From: an uncultured Collinsella sp.
GTDB lineage: Bacteria > Actinomycetota > Coriobacteriia > Coriobacteriales > Coriobacteriaceae
Direction: 5' to 3'
Length of the DNA stretch: 26,627 nucleotides
Assembly (NCBI GenBank): GCA_900540905.1
Contig: UQHR01000032.1
Coordinates: 1-26,627, forward strand
The position numbers and the translations under genes were made by a program. The notes beneath the pieces were generated by a model that saw nothing but the letters and a program-made list of their open reading frames with translations, was not told the DNA's origin and ran no database searches. Below, piece after piece: positions 15,371 to 22,400 of this stretch (positions are counted from its first letter, which is position 1; each line of letters begins with the position of its first letter).

Positions 15371-16354
15371 ATGTACGAGATCGACCTTAACCTCCCTAAG
15401 CAGATCGTCGCTGACGTCCTGTCCAACCACGAGATCCACAGCGTCGCCTTCGTCGGCTGCGGTGCTTCCATGTCCGACCTGTACCCCGCCAAGTACTTCC
15501 TGGCCAACAACACGGACAAGCTGAACGTTCAGATCTTCACCGCTAACGAGTTCAACTACGACACGCCCTCCTGGGTCAACGAGCACACCTTCGTGATCAC
15601 CTGCTCCCTCGGTGGCTCCACGCCCGAGACCGTCGAGGCCAACAAGACCGCCAAGAAGCACAACTGCCCGGTCGTCTCCCTCACCAACAAGGCTGGCTCC
15701 GCTCTGACCGTCGACGCCGACCACGTCATCGTCCACGGCTTCCACGCCAACTACGCTGCCAAGTGCGAGAAGCCCGGCTACGCCATCGCTCTTGCTCTCG
15801 AGATCCTTCAGCAGACCGAGGGCTATGACCACTACGAGGACATGATCACCGGTCTCACCAACATCTTCGATCTCTGCGAGAACGCCGCTCAGCACTGCAA
15901 GAAGCTCGCCAAGAAGTTCGCCGAGGACTTCAAGGACGACAAGATGATCTACTTCATGGCTTCCGGTGCCTCCGAGAAGATGGCTTATTCTCACGCCGCC
16001 TTCCTGTTCACCGAGATGCAGTGGATCGACGCCGCCGCCTACAACACCGGCGAGTACTTCCACGGCCCGTTCGAGGTTTCCACCGAGGGTAAGCCCTACG
16101 TCTTCTTCATGTCCGATGGCGCCACCCGTCCGATGGACGCCCGCGCCCTCACCTTCCTTGAGCGCATGGGCGCCAAGGTCGCTCTGATCGACTCCAAGGA
16201 CTACGGCCTGGCTGACGCCGTGCCCGCGAGCGTCATCACCTACTTCAACCCGCTGCTGCACCTCGCCGTTATGCGCGAGTACGGCAACCAGATCGCCGAG
16301 GCCCGTCAGCACCCGCTGACCATGCGTCGCTACATGTGGAAGCTTTCCTACTAA
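15371..16354 (+). CDS. SIS-domain deglycase/isomerase-like protein (SIS2), last gene of the PTS operon
   Basis: This double-SIS protein of 327 residues is related to the FrlB/GfrE/GfrF/FraB deglycases, which hydrolyse 6-phosphorylated Amadori products to a sugar phosphate and an amino acid. The first SIS domain is near residue 20 (VAFVGCGASMSDLYPAKYF) and the second near 195 (IYFMASGASEKMAYSHAAF). The catalytic-type segment NTGEYFHGPFE contains Glu228, and the tail is MRRYMWKLSY. ATG 15371 has GAAAGG about ten bases upstream; the ATG at 15362 is too close to it. Codon use is the most biased in the window, pointing to high expression. Placement after a mannose-class PTS parallels the gfr operon, where PTS uptake supplies the phosphorylated substrate. 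Confidence 0.88.
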   Translation: MYEIDLNLPKQIVADVLSNHEIHSVAFVGCGASMSDLYPAKYFLANNTDKLNVQIFTANEFNYDTPSWVNEHTFVITCSLGGSTPETVEANKTAKKHNCPVVSLTNKAGSALTVDADHVIVHGFHANYAAKCEKPGYAIALALEILQQTEGYDHYEDMITGLTNIFDLCENAAQHCKKLAKKFAEDFKDDKMIYFMASGASEKMAYSHAAFLFTEMQWIDAAAYNTGEYFHGPFEVSTEGKPYVFFMSDGATRPMDARALTFLERMGAKVALIDSKDYGLADAVPASVITYFNPLLHLAVMREYGNQIAEARQHPLTMRRYMWKLSY

Positions 16355-16388
16355 TCACAAGTAAGTAGACCTTACGGGTTGATTGAGA

Positions 16389-16419
16389 GGGGATGGGGTT
16401 TGCGCCCCGTCCCCTTTTT
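16389..16419 (+). terminator. Rho-independent terminator of the PTS-SIS2 operon
   Basis: GGGGATGGGG pairs with CCCCGTCCCC (one G-U pair) around TTTGCG, followed by TTTTT. Confidence 0.9.
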
Positions 16420-16451
16420 GCTTTGGGGGCGTGTCTGTCGAGTCATAAAAC

Positions 16452-16497
16452 CCCAGATAAAACCTACCAAAATAAACCTGTCCCTTTTGGCAGGTGG
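16452..16497 (+). repeat. REP-like repeat, family 2 copy a
   Basis: CCCAGATAAAACCTACC, AATAAACCTGTCCC and an arm ending TTTTGGCAGGT form an 11-bp imperfect stem (ACCTACCAAAA with TTTTGGCAGGT). Its 3' end runs directly into the GGGAGGAG ribosome site of the HAD gene. Copies lie at 18330 and 26501 (reverse). Confidence 0.75.
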
Positions 16498-16509
16498 GAG
16501 GAGATGCGT

Positions 16510-17139
16510 ATGATCAAGGCAGTGCTGTTTGACATGGACGGCGTACTGGTCGATACCGAGTGGTTCTACAATCGTCGCCGCGTGGCGTTTATGGAGGAGA
16601 AGGGCTTCCACTTTGACGAGATCCCCGATCTTTCGGGGTCTAACGAGCCCGCCATTTGGAAGGCGCTGGTGCCCGACGATATTGAGCTGCGCGAGCGCCT
16701 GCGCGTGGAGTACAAGCAGGTCTACAGCCCGGGCCACCCCGTTCCGTATGCCGAGCTGCTCAACGAGCAGACGGAGCCGGTGATGCGTGAGCTGCACGAG
16801 CGCGGCGTGAAGTGCGCCATCGCGAGCTCGTCCTATCGCGAGTTGATTGACGAGCTGGTGGAGATTGCCGGTATCGCTGACGTGCTGGACTACACCATCA
16901 GTGGTCACGAGTGCAGTGCGTTTAAGCCCGACCCCGAGATCTACCTGCGTGCCATGGAGGCGCTGGGGGTGGAGCCTGCCGAGTGCCTGGTTATCGAGGA
17001 CTCGCCTTTGGGCATCGAGGCCGGCAGGCGCTCCGGCGCCCGCGTCTTGGCGCTGCGCCAGCACGAGGGCGTCAACCTGGATCAGTCCGCCGCCGACGTT
17101 GTCATCGACAACCTGACCGACATCCTACCTGCCATTTAG
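16510..17139 (+). CDS. HAD-superfamily hydrolase, beta-phosphoglucomutase-like
   Basis: This cytoplasmic haloacid dehalogenase-type phosphatase or mutase has 209 residues. Motif I is VLFDMDGVLVDTE, with both catalytic aspartates within residues 8-10. Motif II is the serine in CAIASSS, motif III the lysine in SAFKPDPEIYLRA, and motif IV the acidic VIEDSPLGIEAG. A helical cap lies between motifs I and II, the subfamily I arrangement seen in beta-phosphoglucomutases and sugar or polyol phosphatases. ATG 16510 has GGGAGGAG six bases upstream; ATG 16504 is too close. A terminator separates it from the PTS operon, so it is probably its own unit. It could dephosphorylate sugar phosphates made by the neighbouring SIS enzymes, but nothing in the sequence proves this. 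Confidence 0.85.
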   Translation: MIKAVLFDMDGVLVDTEWFYNRRRVAFMEEKGFHFDEIPDLSGSNEPAIWKALVPDDIELRERLRVEYKQVYSPGHPVPYAELLNEQTEPVMRELHERGVKCAIASSSYRELIDELVEIAGIADVLDYTISGHECSAFKPDPEIYLRAMEALGVEPAECLVIEDSPLGIEAGRRSGARVLALRQHEGVNLDQSAADVVIDNLTDILPAI

Positions 17140-17146
17140 CAGCAAA

Positions 17147-17181
17147 ACCACCACGAAGGTGCCTGTCCCCTTTGTGGTGGT
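17147..17181. repeat. REP-like repeat, family 1 copy b
   Basis: ACCACCACGAAGG pairs with CCTTTGTGGTGGT (one G-T pair) around TGCCTGTCC, the same loop as the copy at 9007. It sits just after the HAD stop and abuts the yitT promoter box. Confidence 0.8.
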
Positions 17182-17184
17182 CCA

Positions 17185-17193
17185 TGCTACAAT
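17185..17193 (+). promoter_or_regulatory. Extended -10 promoter of the YitT gene
   Basis: TGCTACAAT fits an extended -10 (TGn-TACAAT) about 45 bp before the GTG start. No -35 hexamer is evident because the family 1 repeat occupies that position. Confidence 0.5.
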
Positions 17194-17238
17194 CGCGGGC
17201 ACGCCCCACAACTATATCTGCCTTCGAAAGGAGCCTAC

Positions 17239-18246
17239 GTGGCGAACGCCATCGATCAGCTCACGGACCGCGTGCTCGTGCTCGGCCGCCTTACCATCGT
17301 CCGCCGCGCTATCACCGCCGTAGCGGTCACAATTTCGGCCGTTCTCCAGACATTCCTGATCCAGGCGTTCATTCGGCCCGCCGACCTGCTTCCGAGCGGT
17401 CTCACCGGCGTCGCGGTCCTGCTCGATCGCGTTACCTCGCTTGGCGGCGTCCATATCGACATCTCGCTCGGCATGCTTGCGCTCAACATCCCCGTGGCGC
17501 TCCTATGCTGGAGCGGCATTAGCAAGCGCTTCGTCATCTTCTCGATGATGCAGGTTGTGCTCTCATCGCTGTTCCTCAACATCTTTCACTTCGCCCCGTT
17601 TTTGGGCGACAAGATCATGCTCATCATTTTTGGCGGCGTGGTCTCGGGTCTGGGCGCTGCCATCGCGCTCAAGTCCGGCGCATCCACCGGCGGCACCGAC
17701 TTTATCGCGCTGTGGGTCTCCAACCACACGGGCAAGACCATCTGGGGCGTCATCTTTGGTTTCAACTGCTTTATCCTGGCGATCTTTGGCTTTATGTTTG
17801 GCTGGGACAACGCTGCGTACTCCATCGTGTTCCAGTTTATTTCGACCAAGACCATCGACAGCTTCTATCGTCGCTACGACCGCGTGACGTTGCAGATCAC
17901 GACGCGCAAGGCGGACGAGGTCATGACCGCCTATGTTGACCATTTTCAGCACGGCATTAGCTGCGCCGAGGTAGTCGGCGGATACAGCCGCGAAAAGATG
18001 TACCTGCTGCACGCCGTTGTCTCGACCTACGAGAGTCAGGACATTATCAAGCTGGTGTGCGACATTGACCCCGGCGCCGTGATTAATGTGTTCCACACGC
18101 TCAACTTTGTGGGCGGCTGGTGGGGCGGTCATGTCGACGAGCCCATGCCCACGGCCGTACCCGATCCCGACAAGCCCGCGCGTATGGCTAGCAGGCAGGC
18201 GCGCCTCAGCGAGCAGGACAGCCTGCAGCAGGACGACGGCAAGTAG
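17239..18246 (+). CDS. YitT family membrane protein (DUF2179 C-terminus)
   Basis: This protein of 335 residues has five or so N-terminal transmembrane helices (about 25-190) and a cytoplasmic C-terminal DUF2179 domain (about 215-300). Family landmarks are FLIQAFIRPADLLPSGLTGVA in the first helical pair, ALKSGASTGGTDFIALW, and the C-terminal ITTRKADEVMTAYV with the KMYLLHAVVSTYESQDIIKLV segment. GTG 17239 follows AAAGGAG at seven bases. The family is widespread in Firmicutes and Coriobacteriia, but its biochemical role is unsettled. A hydrophilic tail after about 305 (EQDSLQQDDGK) is poorly conserved in the family. It is followed by a terminator and appears monocistronic. Confidence 0.88.
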   Translation: MANAIDQLTDRVLVLGRLTIVRRAITAVAVTISAVLQTFLIQAFIRPADLLPSGLTGVAVLLDRVTSLGGVHIDISLGMLALNIPVALLCWSGISKRFVIFSMMQVVLSSLFLNIFHFAPFLGDKIMLIIFGGVVSGLGAAIALKSGASTGGTDFIALWVSNHTGKTIWGVIFGFNCFILAIFGFMFGWDNAAYSIVFQFISTKTIDSFYRRYDRVTLQITTRKADEVMTAYVDHFQHGISCAEVVGGYSREKMYLLHAVVSTYESQDIIKLVCDIDPGAVINVFHTLNFVGGWWGGHVDEPMPTAVPDPDKPARMASRQARLSEQDSLQQDDGK

Positions 18247-18292
18247 GGTGTTGGTATTATGCCGGCCCGGCGTAATCCTTCCGTATGAGCCA

Positions 18293-18327
18293 CTCGAAAG
18301 CCCCGTTGCTTTCGAGGTGCTTTCGTT
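18293..18327 (+). terminator. Terminator after the YitT gene
   Basis: CTCGAAAGC and GCTTTCGAG form a perfect 9-bp stem with loop CCCGTT, followed by GTGCTTTCGTTT. Confidence 0.7.
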
Positions 18328-18329
18328 TG

Positions 18330-18378
18330 CCCAGATAAAACCTACCAAATTAAACCTGTCCCTTTTTGGTAGGTGGGG
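18330..18378 (+). repeat. REP-like repeat, family 2 copy b
   Basis: It has the same layout as the copy at 16452: CCCAGATAAAACCTACC, AAACCTGTCCC, then TTTTTGGTAGGT. The 10-bp stem ACCTACCAAA with TTTGGTAGGT is perfect. It is placed between the terminator and the GntR2 promoter region. Confidence 0.75.
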
Positions 18379-18411
18379 TGTATCGTTTTATCAATATGAG
18401 GTAACATGAAA

Positions 18412-18434
18412 CTAGACGTTATATACGTATTAGA
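18412..18434. promoter_or_regulatory. Possible GntR2 autoregulatory site
   Basis: TAGACGTTATATACGTATTAG is AT-rich and near-palindromic (ACGTTATATACGT). It shares AGACGTTATA with the PTS promoter region (12535-12544) and TATACGTAT with the GntR1 region. Confidence 0.35.
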
Positions 18435-18465
18435 AATATAGCTATTTTGATAAGAGTGATTAGAT

Positions 18466-19185
18466 ATGCCTGCACCCAAAAATGCACCGCTTTACCAGCA
18501 GATTTATGACGAAATCAAGGACGCGATCGAGAAAGGTGTTTATGCACCCAAGGAGCGTATTCCTTCCGAGCTTGAGCTAGCCGAGCAGTACGAGGTGAGC
18601 CGCATTACGGTGCGTCGCGCCGTCGAGGAGCTGTGCTCCGATGGCTACCTGGTTAAGCAGCAGGGCCGCGGCACCTTTGTTTCCACCCCGCACATCAATC
18701 GCCAGTTCCACGCCTCGACGCTGCAGACGTTTACCGCGCTGTGTGCCGGCAACGGCATGAAGGCCGGTGCGCACGTGGTCGATCGCCAGATCGTTCCGGC
18801 GCGCCAAAACGAGATGGAGTTCTTTGGTCTGCAGAAGGATGCGCTGCTGCTCCATATCAAGCGCGTGCGTACGGCCGACGGCGAGCCCATCTTTGAGGAG
18901 AACATCTTTGTGCCGTTTGACGCCTACCGTGAGCTGTTGACGGCCGATCTTGAGGACAAGTCGATTTTTGCCGAGGTCGAGCGTGTTGGCGGAACGCCGA
19001 TTGTCTCGGTTGGCTACCGCACGGTCGAGGCCGTTCGTGCCAATACCGAGCAGGCGGCCGAGTTGGGCATTGCTCCGCACAATCCGCTGCTCAACCTGCG
19101 TGCCGGCTTTACCGGTCCCAATGGCGAGCCGGTCCTGATGGGCAAGCAGTACTACGTGGGATCGCGTTACGTTATGGTCATGTAA
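18466..19185 (+). CDS. GntR-family regulator with UTRA domain (GntR2)
   Basis: This HutC-subfamily transcription regulator has 239 residues. The winged helix (about 8-75) contains APLYQQIYDEIKDAIEKGVY, RIPSELELAEQYEVSRITV and the wing KQQGRGTFV. The UTRA domain (about 95-235) ends with PVLMGKQYYVGSRYVMVM. It is clearly paralogous to GntR3 (shared LYQQ, SRITVRRA/GRITVRRA, QQGRGTF, VRTADG and VGSRYV), and more distant from GntR1. No strong Shine-Dalgarno precedes ATG 18466 (only AAGAGTG), and the leader is AT-rich. It has no adjacent metabolic gene, so it may act on the PTS-SIS2 operon upstream, whose promoter shares a motif with its leader. The ligand is likely a sugar phosphate, by family analogy. 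Confidence 0.92.
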   Translation: MPAPKNAPLYQQIYDEIKDAIEKGVYAPKERIPSELELAEQYEVSRITVRRAVEELCSDGYLVKQQGRGTFVSTPHINRQFHASTLQTFTALCAGNGMKAGAHVVDRQIVPARQNEMEFFGLQKDALLLHIKRVRTADGEPIFEENIFVPFDAYRELLTADLEDKSIFAEVERVGGTPIVSVGYRTVEAVRANTEQAAELGIAPHNPLLNLRAGFTGPNGEPVLMGKQYYVGSRYVMVM

Positions 19186-19361
19186 GTTACGCGGTTTTAC
19201 CAAACCGCGTAACGGCTCGACGCTGCAAGCCCGCCAGAGCGGCAATCTGCCTTTCAACTTCGGTGGCATGACCAGAAGGTCAATGCCGCCTCGTTTCAAG
19301 GCACCTTGCTCGCTCTGACGGGCTTTCGCTGTCGTTGCCAGAACATCGGCGTTGCCGCGGT
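19186..19361 (+). ncRNA. Structured intergenic element, copy B (candidate RNA or regulatory repeat)
   Basis: It begins at the GntR2 stop. Hairpin 1 is GTTACGCGGTTT, loop TACC, AAACCGCGTAAC (12 bp). GACGCTGC, a small stem and CAATCTGCC follow. Hairpin 2 (19262-19290) has stem GGTGGCAT with ATGCCGCC, cap GACC-AGAA-GGTC and the same bulged A as copy A. The 3' block GGCACCTTG to TCGGCGTTGCCG is also shared. Stem sequences differ from copy A while pairing is kept. Hairpin 1 could also help terminate GntR2, but it lacks a T run. Confidence 0.6.
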
Positions 19362-19367
19362 CCAAAG

Positions 19368-19447
19368 TAGTCGTTGGACGTTCTTAAATGACTAGTCGTT
19401 GGGCGTTCTTGTATGACTAGTCGTTTAAGAACGTCCATCGACTAGTC
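19368..19447. repeat. Cluster of 25-bp direct repeats with terminal inverted copy
   Basis: Two tandem 25-bp units start with TAGTCGTTGG (19368, 19393), and a third unit starts at 19418. The segment 19425-19444 is the reverse complement of 19368-19387 with one mismatch. GACTAGTC occurs three times (19390, 19415, 19440). It lies about 40 bp upstream of the recQ -10 box. Confidence 0.75.
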
Positions 19448-19484
19448 TGGGCTGCGGTCGTGTGCTGCTGTCCCTGTGGCGGCG

Positions 19485-19490
19485 TATAAT
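19485..19490 (+). promoter_or_regulatory. recQ -10 box
   Basis: A perfect TATAAT sits 31 bp before the recQ start; the -35 match (GTGCTG) is poor. Confidence 0.5.
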
Positions 19491-19521
19491 CGGCGGCAGA
19501 TGACTTGGACGTTAGGAAACC

Positions 19522-21498
19522 ATGACCGATAGCATGCAGCAGATGGCGCTCGACACGCTCGGCGCCTATTTTGGCTACACCTCGTTTCGCCCGGGGCAGG
19601 ACCGCATGGTCGATGCGATCCTTGCCGGTCGCGATGCGCTGGGTGTTATGCCCACGGGCGCCGGCAAGTCCATTTGCTACCAGGTGCCCGCGCTCATGCT
19701 GCCCGGCATCACCTTTGTGGTGAGTCCGCTGCTGTCGCTTATGGAAGACCAGACCCGTGCGTTGCTCGCGGCGGGTGCACGACCCAGCTATCTCAACTCC
19801 AGTCTTACTCCGGCCCAGCAAAACACCGTGCTCAAGCGGGCGCGCGAGGGCCGCTACCAGCTTATGTACGTGGCGCCCGAGCGCCTGCTCGAGCCGCGCT
19901 TTTTAGCCTTTGCGCAGGAGGCCGCGGGTTCCTCCGGCATTGGCGTACCGCTCGTGGCCATTGACGAGGCACACTGTGTGAGCCAATGGGGCCAGGATTT
20001 CCGCCCCGCTTACCTGCAGATTCGCGAGTTCATCGATTCCCTGCCGCAGCGCCCTATCGTGGCGGCCTTTACCGCTACGGCGACTGAGCGCGTACGTGCG
20101 GACATTCAGCAGATGCTCGGCCTGCAAAACCCCGCGACGGTGGTGACGGGCTTCGATCGCAAGAACCTCTACTTTGGCTGCGAAGAGATGGGCGACAAGG
20201 CCAAGGCCGCGTGGGTGCGCGACTATGTGATCGCGCATTCGAGCGAGAGCGGCATCGTGTATTGCTCGACCCGCAAGACGGTCGACGCGCTGGCCGCGGA
20301 GCTTGCCGAGGCGCTGGGACCCAGCGGTATTCACGTTGGTCGCTACCACGCCGGCATGGGCAACGACGCCCGCAGGCAAAGCCAGCGTGCCTTTATCGAC
20401 GACGATATTCAGGTGATGGTTGCCACCAACGCCTTTGGCATGGGCATCGACAAGCCCAACGTGCGCTACGTGATCCACAACAACGTGCCCGAGAGCATCG
20501 AGGCCTACTATCAGGAGGCGGGGCGCGCCGGCCGCGACGGCGACCCGGCTAGCTGCTACTTGCTGTGGAACGGCAACGATTTTCGCATGCGCCGCTTTTT
20601 GATCGACCGCGGCGACGCTGCCGACGAGGCGCTCGACGACGAGCAGCGCGCGTGGGCGCTCCAGAACCGTTATCGCCTGCTCAGCCAGATGGAGGGCTAC
20701 TGCAATACCACCGGCTGTCTGCGCGAATACATGCTGCGCTACTTTGGCGACGAGGCCGCGGCCGAGCATGCGGCGGCCGCCGCGGGCGGCACGGCAGACG
20801 ACGCCGAGGGCTGCGGCAACTGCAGCAACTGCCTCACGCAGTTCGAGGTCGAGGACGTCACCGGCATGGCCCGCGCCGCCGTGTGCTATGTGGCCACGCG
20901 ACCCATGCGCTTTGGCAAGTCGCTGATCGCCGATGTGCTTCACGGCGGCAACACCGAGCGCATTCGCCAGATGCATCTGGACGAGGACCACGGCTACGGT
21001 GAGCTGTCGAGCGAATCGGTCGGACGCATCAAGGACATCATCGGCCAGCTGTGCGGTCGCGGTTATTTGGCCACCTCGCAGGGGCAGTACCCGGTCGTGG
21101 GACTGGGTCCGCGTGCCGGCGAGGTCGAGGACGAGGCGTTCGCCTTTACCGTTAAGCGTCGCGCGTCCAGGCGCAAGGCCTCGGCCCGCGCCCGCCGCGC
21201 CGTCGATCTGCTGCGCGAGGAGGCCGAGCTGGATCAGCGCCCGCGCGTTGGCGACGATGCCGAGCTGTTCGAGCGCCTGCGTGCCTTCCGCAAGGAGATC
21301 TCGACGGAGCTGGAGATGGCGCCGTATATGGTCTTTTCCGACAAAGCCCTGCGCGGCCTGTGCCGCCTGCGTCCACAGACGCGCGAGGAGCTGGTCCAGG
21401 TCAACGGCATTGGCGAGAAAAAAGCCGACGCCTTTGGCGAACAGTTTATGGCGGCGATTGAAGAGTTTGAGTCCGAGCATGCGCGGGATGGAGCGTAA
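19522..21498 (+). CDS. recQ: ATP-dependent DNA helicase RecQ
   Basis: This 3'-5' helicase, acting in recombination and replication-fork repair, has 658 residues. The N-terminal motif 0 is FGYTSFRPGQDRMVDAI, Walker A is MPTGAGKSICYQVP near 43-55, and the DEAH box is VAIDEAHCVSQWGQDFRP near 146. The helicase C domain shows ATNAFGMGIDKPNVRYV and YYQEAGRAGRDG. The RecQ C-terminal zinc site is built from cysteines in YCNTTGCLREY and GCGNCSNCL, with an Ala-rich insertion between them. A winged helix follows, and an HRDC domain (about 565-645) ends the protein. ATG 19522 follows TTAGGAAA. The stop is only two bases before the GntR3 start, so the two genes may be translationally coupled, an unexpected pairing. 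Confidence 0.96.
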   Translation: MTDSMQQMALDTLGAYFGYTSFRPGQDRMVDAILAGRDALGVMPTGAGKSICYQVPALMLPGITFVVSPLLSLMEDQTRALLAAGARPSYLNSSLTPAQQNTVLKRAREGRYQLMYVAPERLLEPRFLAFAQEAAGSSGIGVPLVAIDEAHCVSQWGQDFRPAYLQIREFIDSLPQRPIVAAFTATATERVRADIQQMLGLQNPATVVTGFDRKNLYFGCEEMGDKAKAAWVRDYVIAHSSESGIVYCSTRKTVDALAAELAEALGPSGIHVGRYHAGMGNDARRQSQRAFIDDDIQVMVATNAFGMGIDKPNVRYVIHNNVPESIEAYYQEAGRAGRDGDPASCYLLWNGNDFRMRRFLIDRGDAADEALDDEQRAWALQNRYRLLSQMEGYCNTTGCLREYMLRYFGDEAAAEHAAAAAGGTADDAEGCGNCSNCLTQFEVEDVTGMARAAVCYVATRPMRFGKSLIADVLHGGNTERIRQMHLDEDHGYGELSSESVGRIKDIIGQLCGRGYLATSQGQYPVVGLGPRAGEVEDEAFAFTVKRRASRRKASARARRAVDLLREEAELDQRPRVGDDAELFERLRAFRKEISTELEMAPYMVFSDKALRGLCRLRPQTREELVQVNGIGEKKADAFGEQFMAAIEEFESEHARDGA

Positions 21499-21500
21499 CG

Positions 21501-22256
21501 ATGGCATTCGACGATAAAACCGAGCGCGCCGAGGTGCCCGCCGTGCCGCTGTACCAGCAGGTCATGGACGACCTAAAGGGCGAGATCGCGCGCGGCGTGT
21601 ACCCTGCCGGCTCGCGCATCCCTGCCGAGATGGAGCTCGCGAAGTCCTACGGCGTGGGGCGTATCACCGTGCGCCGTGCCATCGAGGAGCTGTCGCGCGC
21701 GGGGTATCTCAACCGCCAGCAGGGGAGGGGCACGTTTGTGTGCGCTCCCAAGCTCAAGCGCAAGATTCGCCAGAAGGGTGACGTCCAGAGCTTTACTGAG
21801 GGTTGTGCTGCCAACGACATGGTGCCGGGTGCGCGTCTGGTGTCGCGCACGGTGGTCGCGGCGACGCACGAGGATGCGGCGTTCTTTGGCGTGGAGCCCG
21901 GCTGCGAGCTTATCGTGGTCGAACGCGTGCGCACGGCCGACGGCATCCCCGTCATGCTCGAGAACAACGCCTTTGTACTCGCCGACCATCCCTACCTGCA
22001 GACGCTGGCCGACGAGGACCTCACCGATAATTCAATCTTTGCGCTCGTTGCCGAGCATTCGGGTCGCGCGCCGCTCAAGTCCGACCCCTGCACCGTGGAG
22101 ATTGCGCTTGCCGATGCTCAGACGGCCCCGCTGCTGGAGGTGCCGGTCGGCGAGCCGCTCTTCTATATGGAGGCCTACTTTACCGACGCCGGCGGGCGCC
22201 CTCTACTGCTCGGCCGCCAAAAGATCGTGGGCTCGCGCTACGTCTTCGACATCTAA
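21501..22256 (+). CDS. GntR-family regulator with UTRA domain (GntR3)
   Basis: This HutC-subfamily regulator has 251 residues. The winged helix (about 15-85) contains VPLYQQVMDDLKGEIARGVY, RIPAEMELAKSYGVGRITV and the wing NRQQGRGTFV. The UTRA domain (about 105-250) ends in PLLLGRQKIVGSRYVFDI. It starts two bases after recQ, with GGATGGAG inside the recQ end as ribosome site, and precedes SIS3 in the same direction. The 144-bp gap to SIS3 holds a good promoter flanked by paired decamer repeats, most simply read as its operators. It is a paralogue of GntR2. The inducer is probably the SIS3 substrate, by family analogy only. Confidence 0.92.
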   Translation: MAFDDKTERAEVPAVPLYQQVMDDLKGEIARGVYPAGSRIPAEMELAKSYGVGRITVRRAIEELSRAGYLNRQQGRGTFVCAPKLKRKIRQKGDVQSFTEGCAANDMVPGARLVSRTVVAATHEDAAFFGVEPGCELIVVERVRTADGIPVMLENNAFVLADHPYLQTLADEDLTDNSIFALVAEHSGRAPLKSDPCTVEIALADAQTAPLLEVPVGEPLFYMEAYFTDAGGRPLLLGRQKIVGSRYVFDI

Positions 22257-22265
22257 CGTCCACAG

Positions 22266-22285
22266 ATAGAACAACATAGAACAAC
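22266..22285. promoter_or_regulatory. Putative GntR3 operator 1
   Basis: ATAGAACAACATAGAACAAC consists of two identical decamers. It lies upstream of the -35 box and matches the site at 22328 at 18 of 20 positions. Confidence 0.6.
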
Positions 22286-22299
22286 TTTGCTAAGATGAC

Positions 22300-22328
22300 T
22301 TCACGGGCGTTGTTGCACGTGTTATAAA
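22300..22328 (+). promoter_or_regulatory. SIS3 promoter
   Basis: TTCACG (22300-22305), a 17-bp spacer and TATAAA (22323-22328) give a good sigma-70-type promoter about 75 bp before SIS3. Confidence 0.6.
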
Positions 22329-22347
22329 TAGGACAACATAGAACGAC
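22328..22347. promoter_or_regulatory. Putative GntR3 operator 2
   Basis: ATAGGACAACATAGAACGAC begins at the end of the -10 box and covers the expected transcription start, so binding would block initiation. Confidence 0.6.
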
Positions 22348-22400
22348 AGCAGGTACGAGCTGCCGTCGCTCAAGGCCGCCCCACAAGGAGGAACATCAGG

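Noticed and set aside
16393..16509. Upstream in-frame extension of the HAD gene
   Set aside because: It starts inside the PTS operon terminator and runs through a REP-like repeat.
19368..19447. CRISPR array
   Set aside because: Only three short units without spacers; the third is partly inverted, and no cas genes are present.
19903..21507. 534-codon minus-strand open frame opposite recQ
   Set aside because: Shadow of recQ; no ribosome site and no family pattern.
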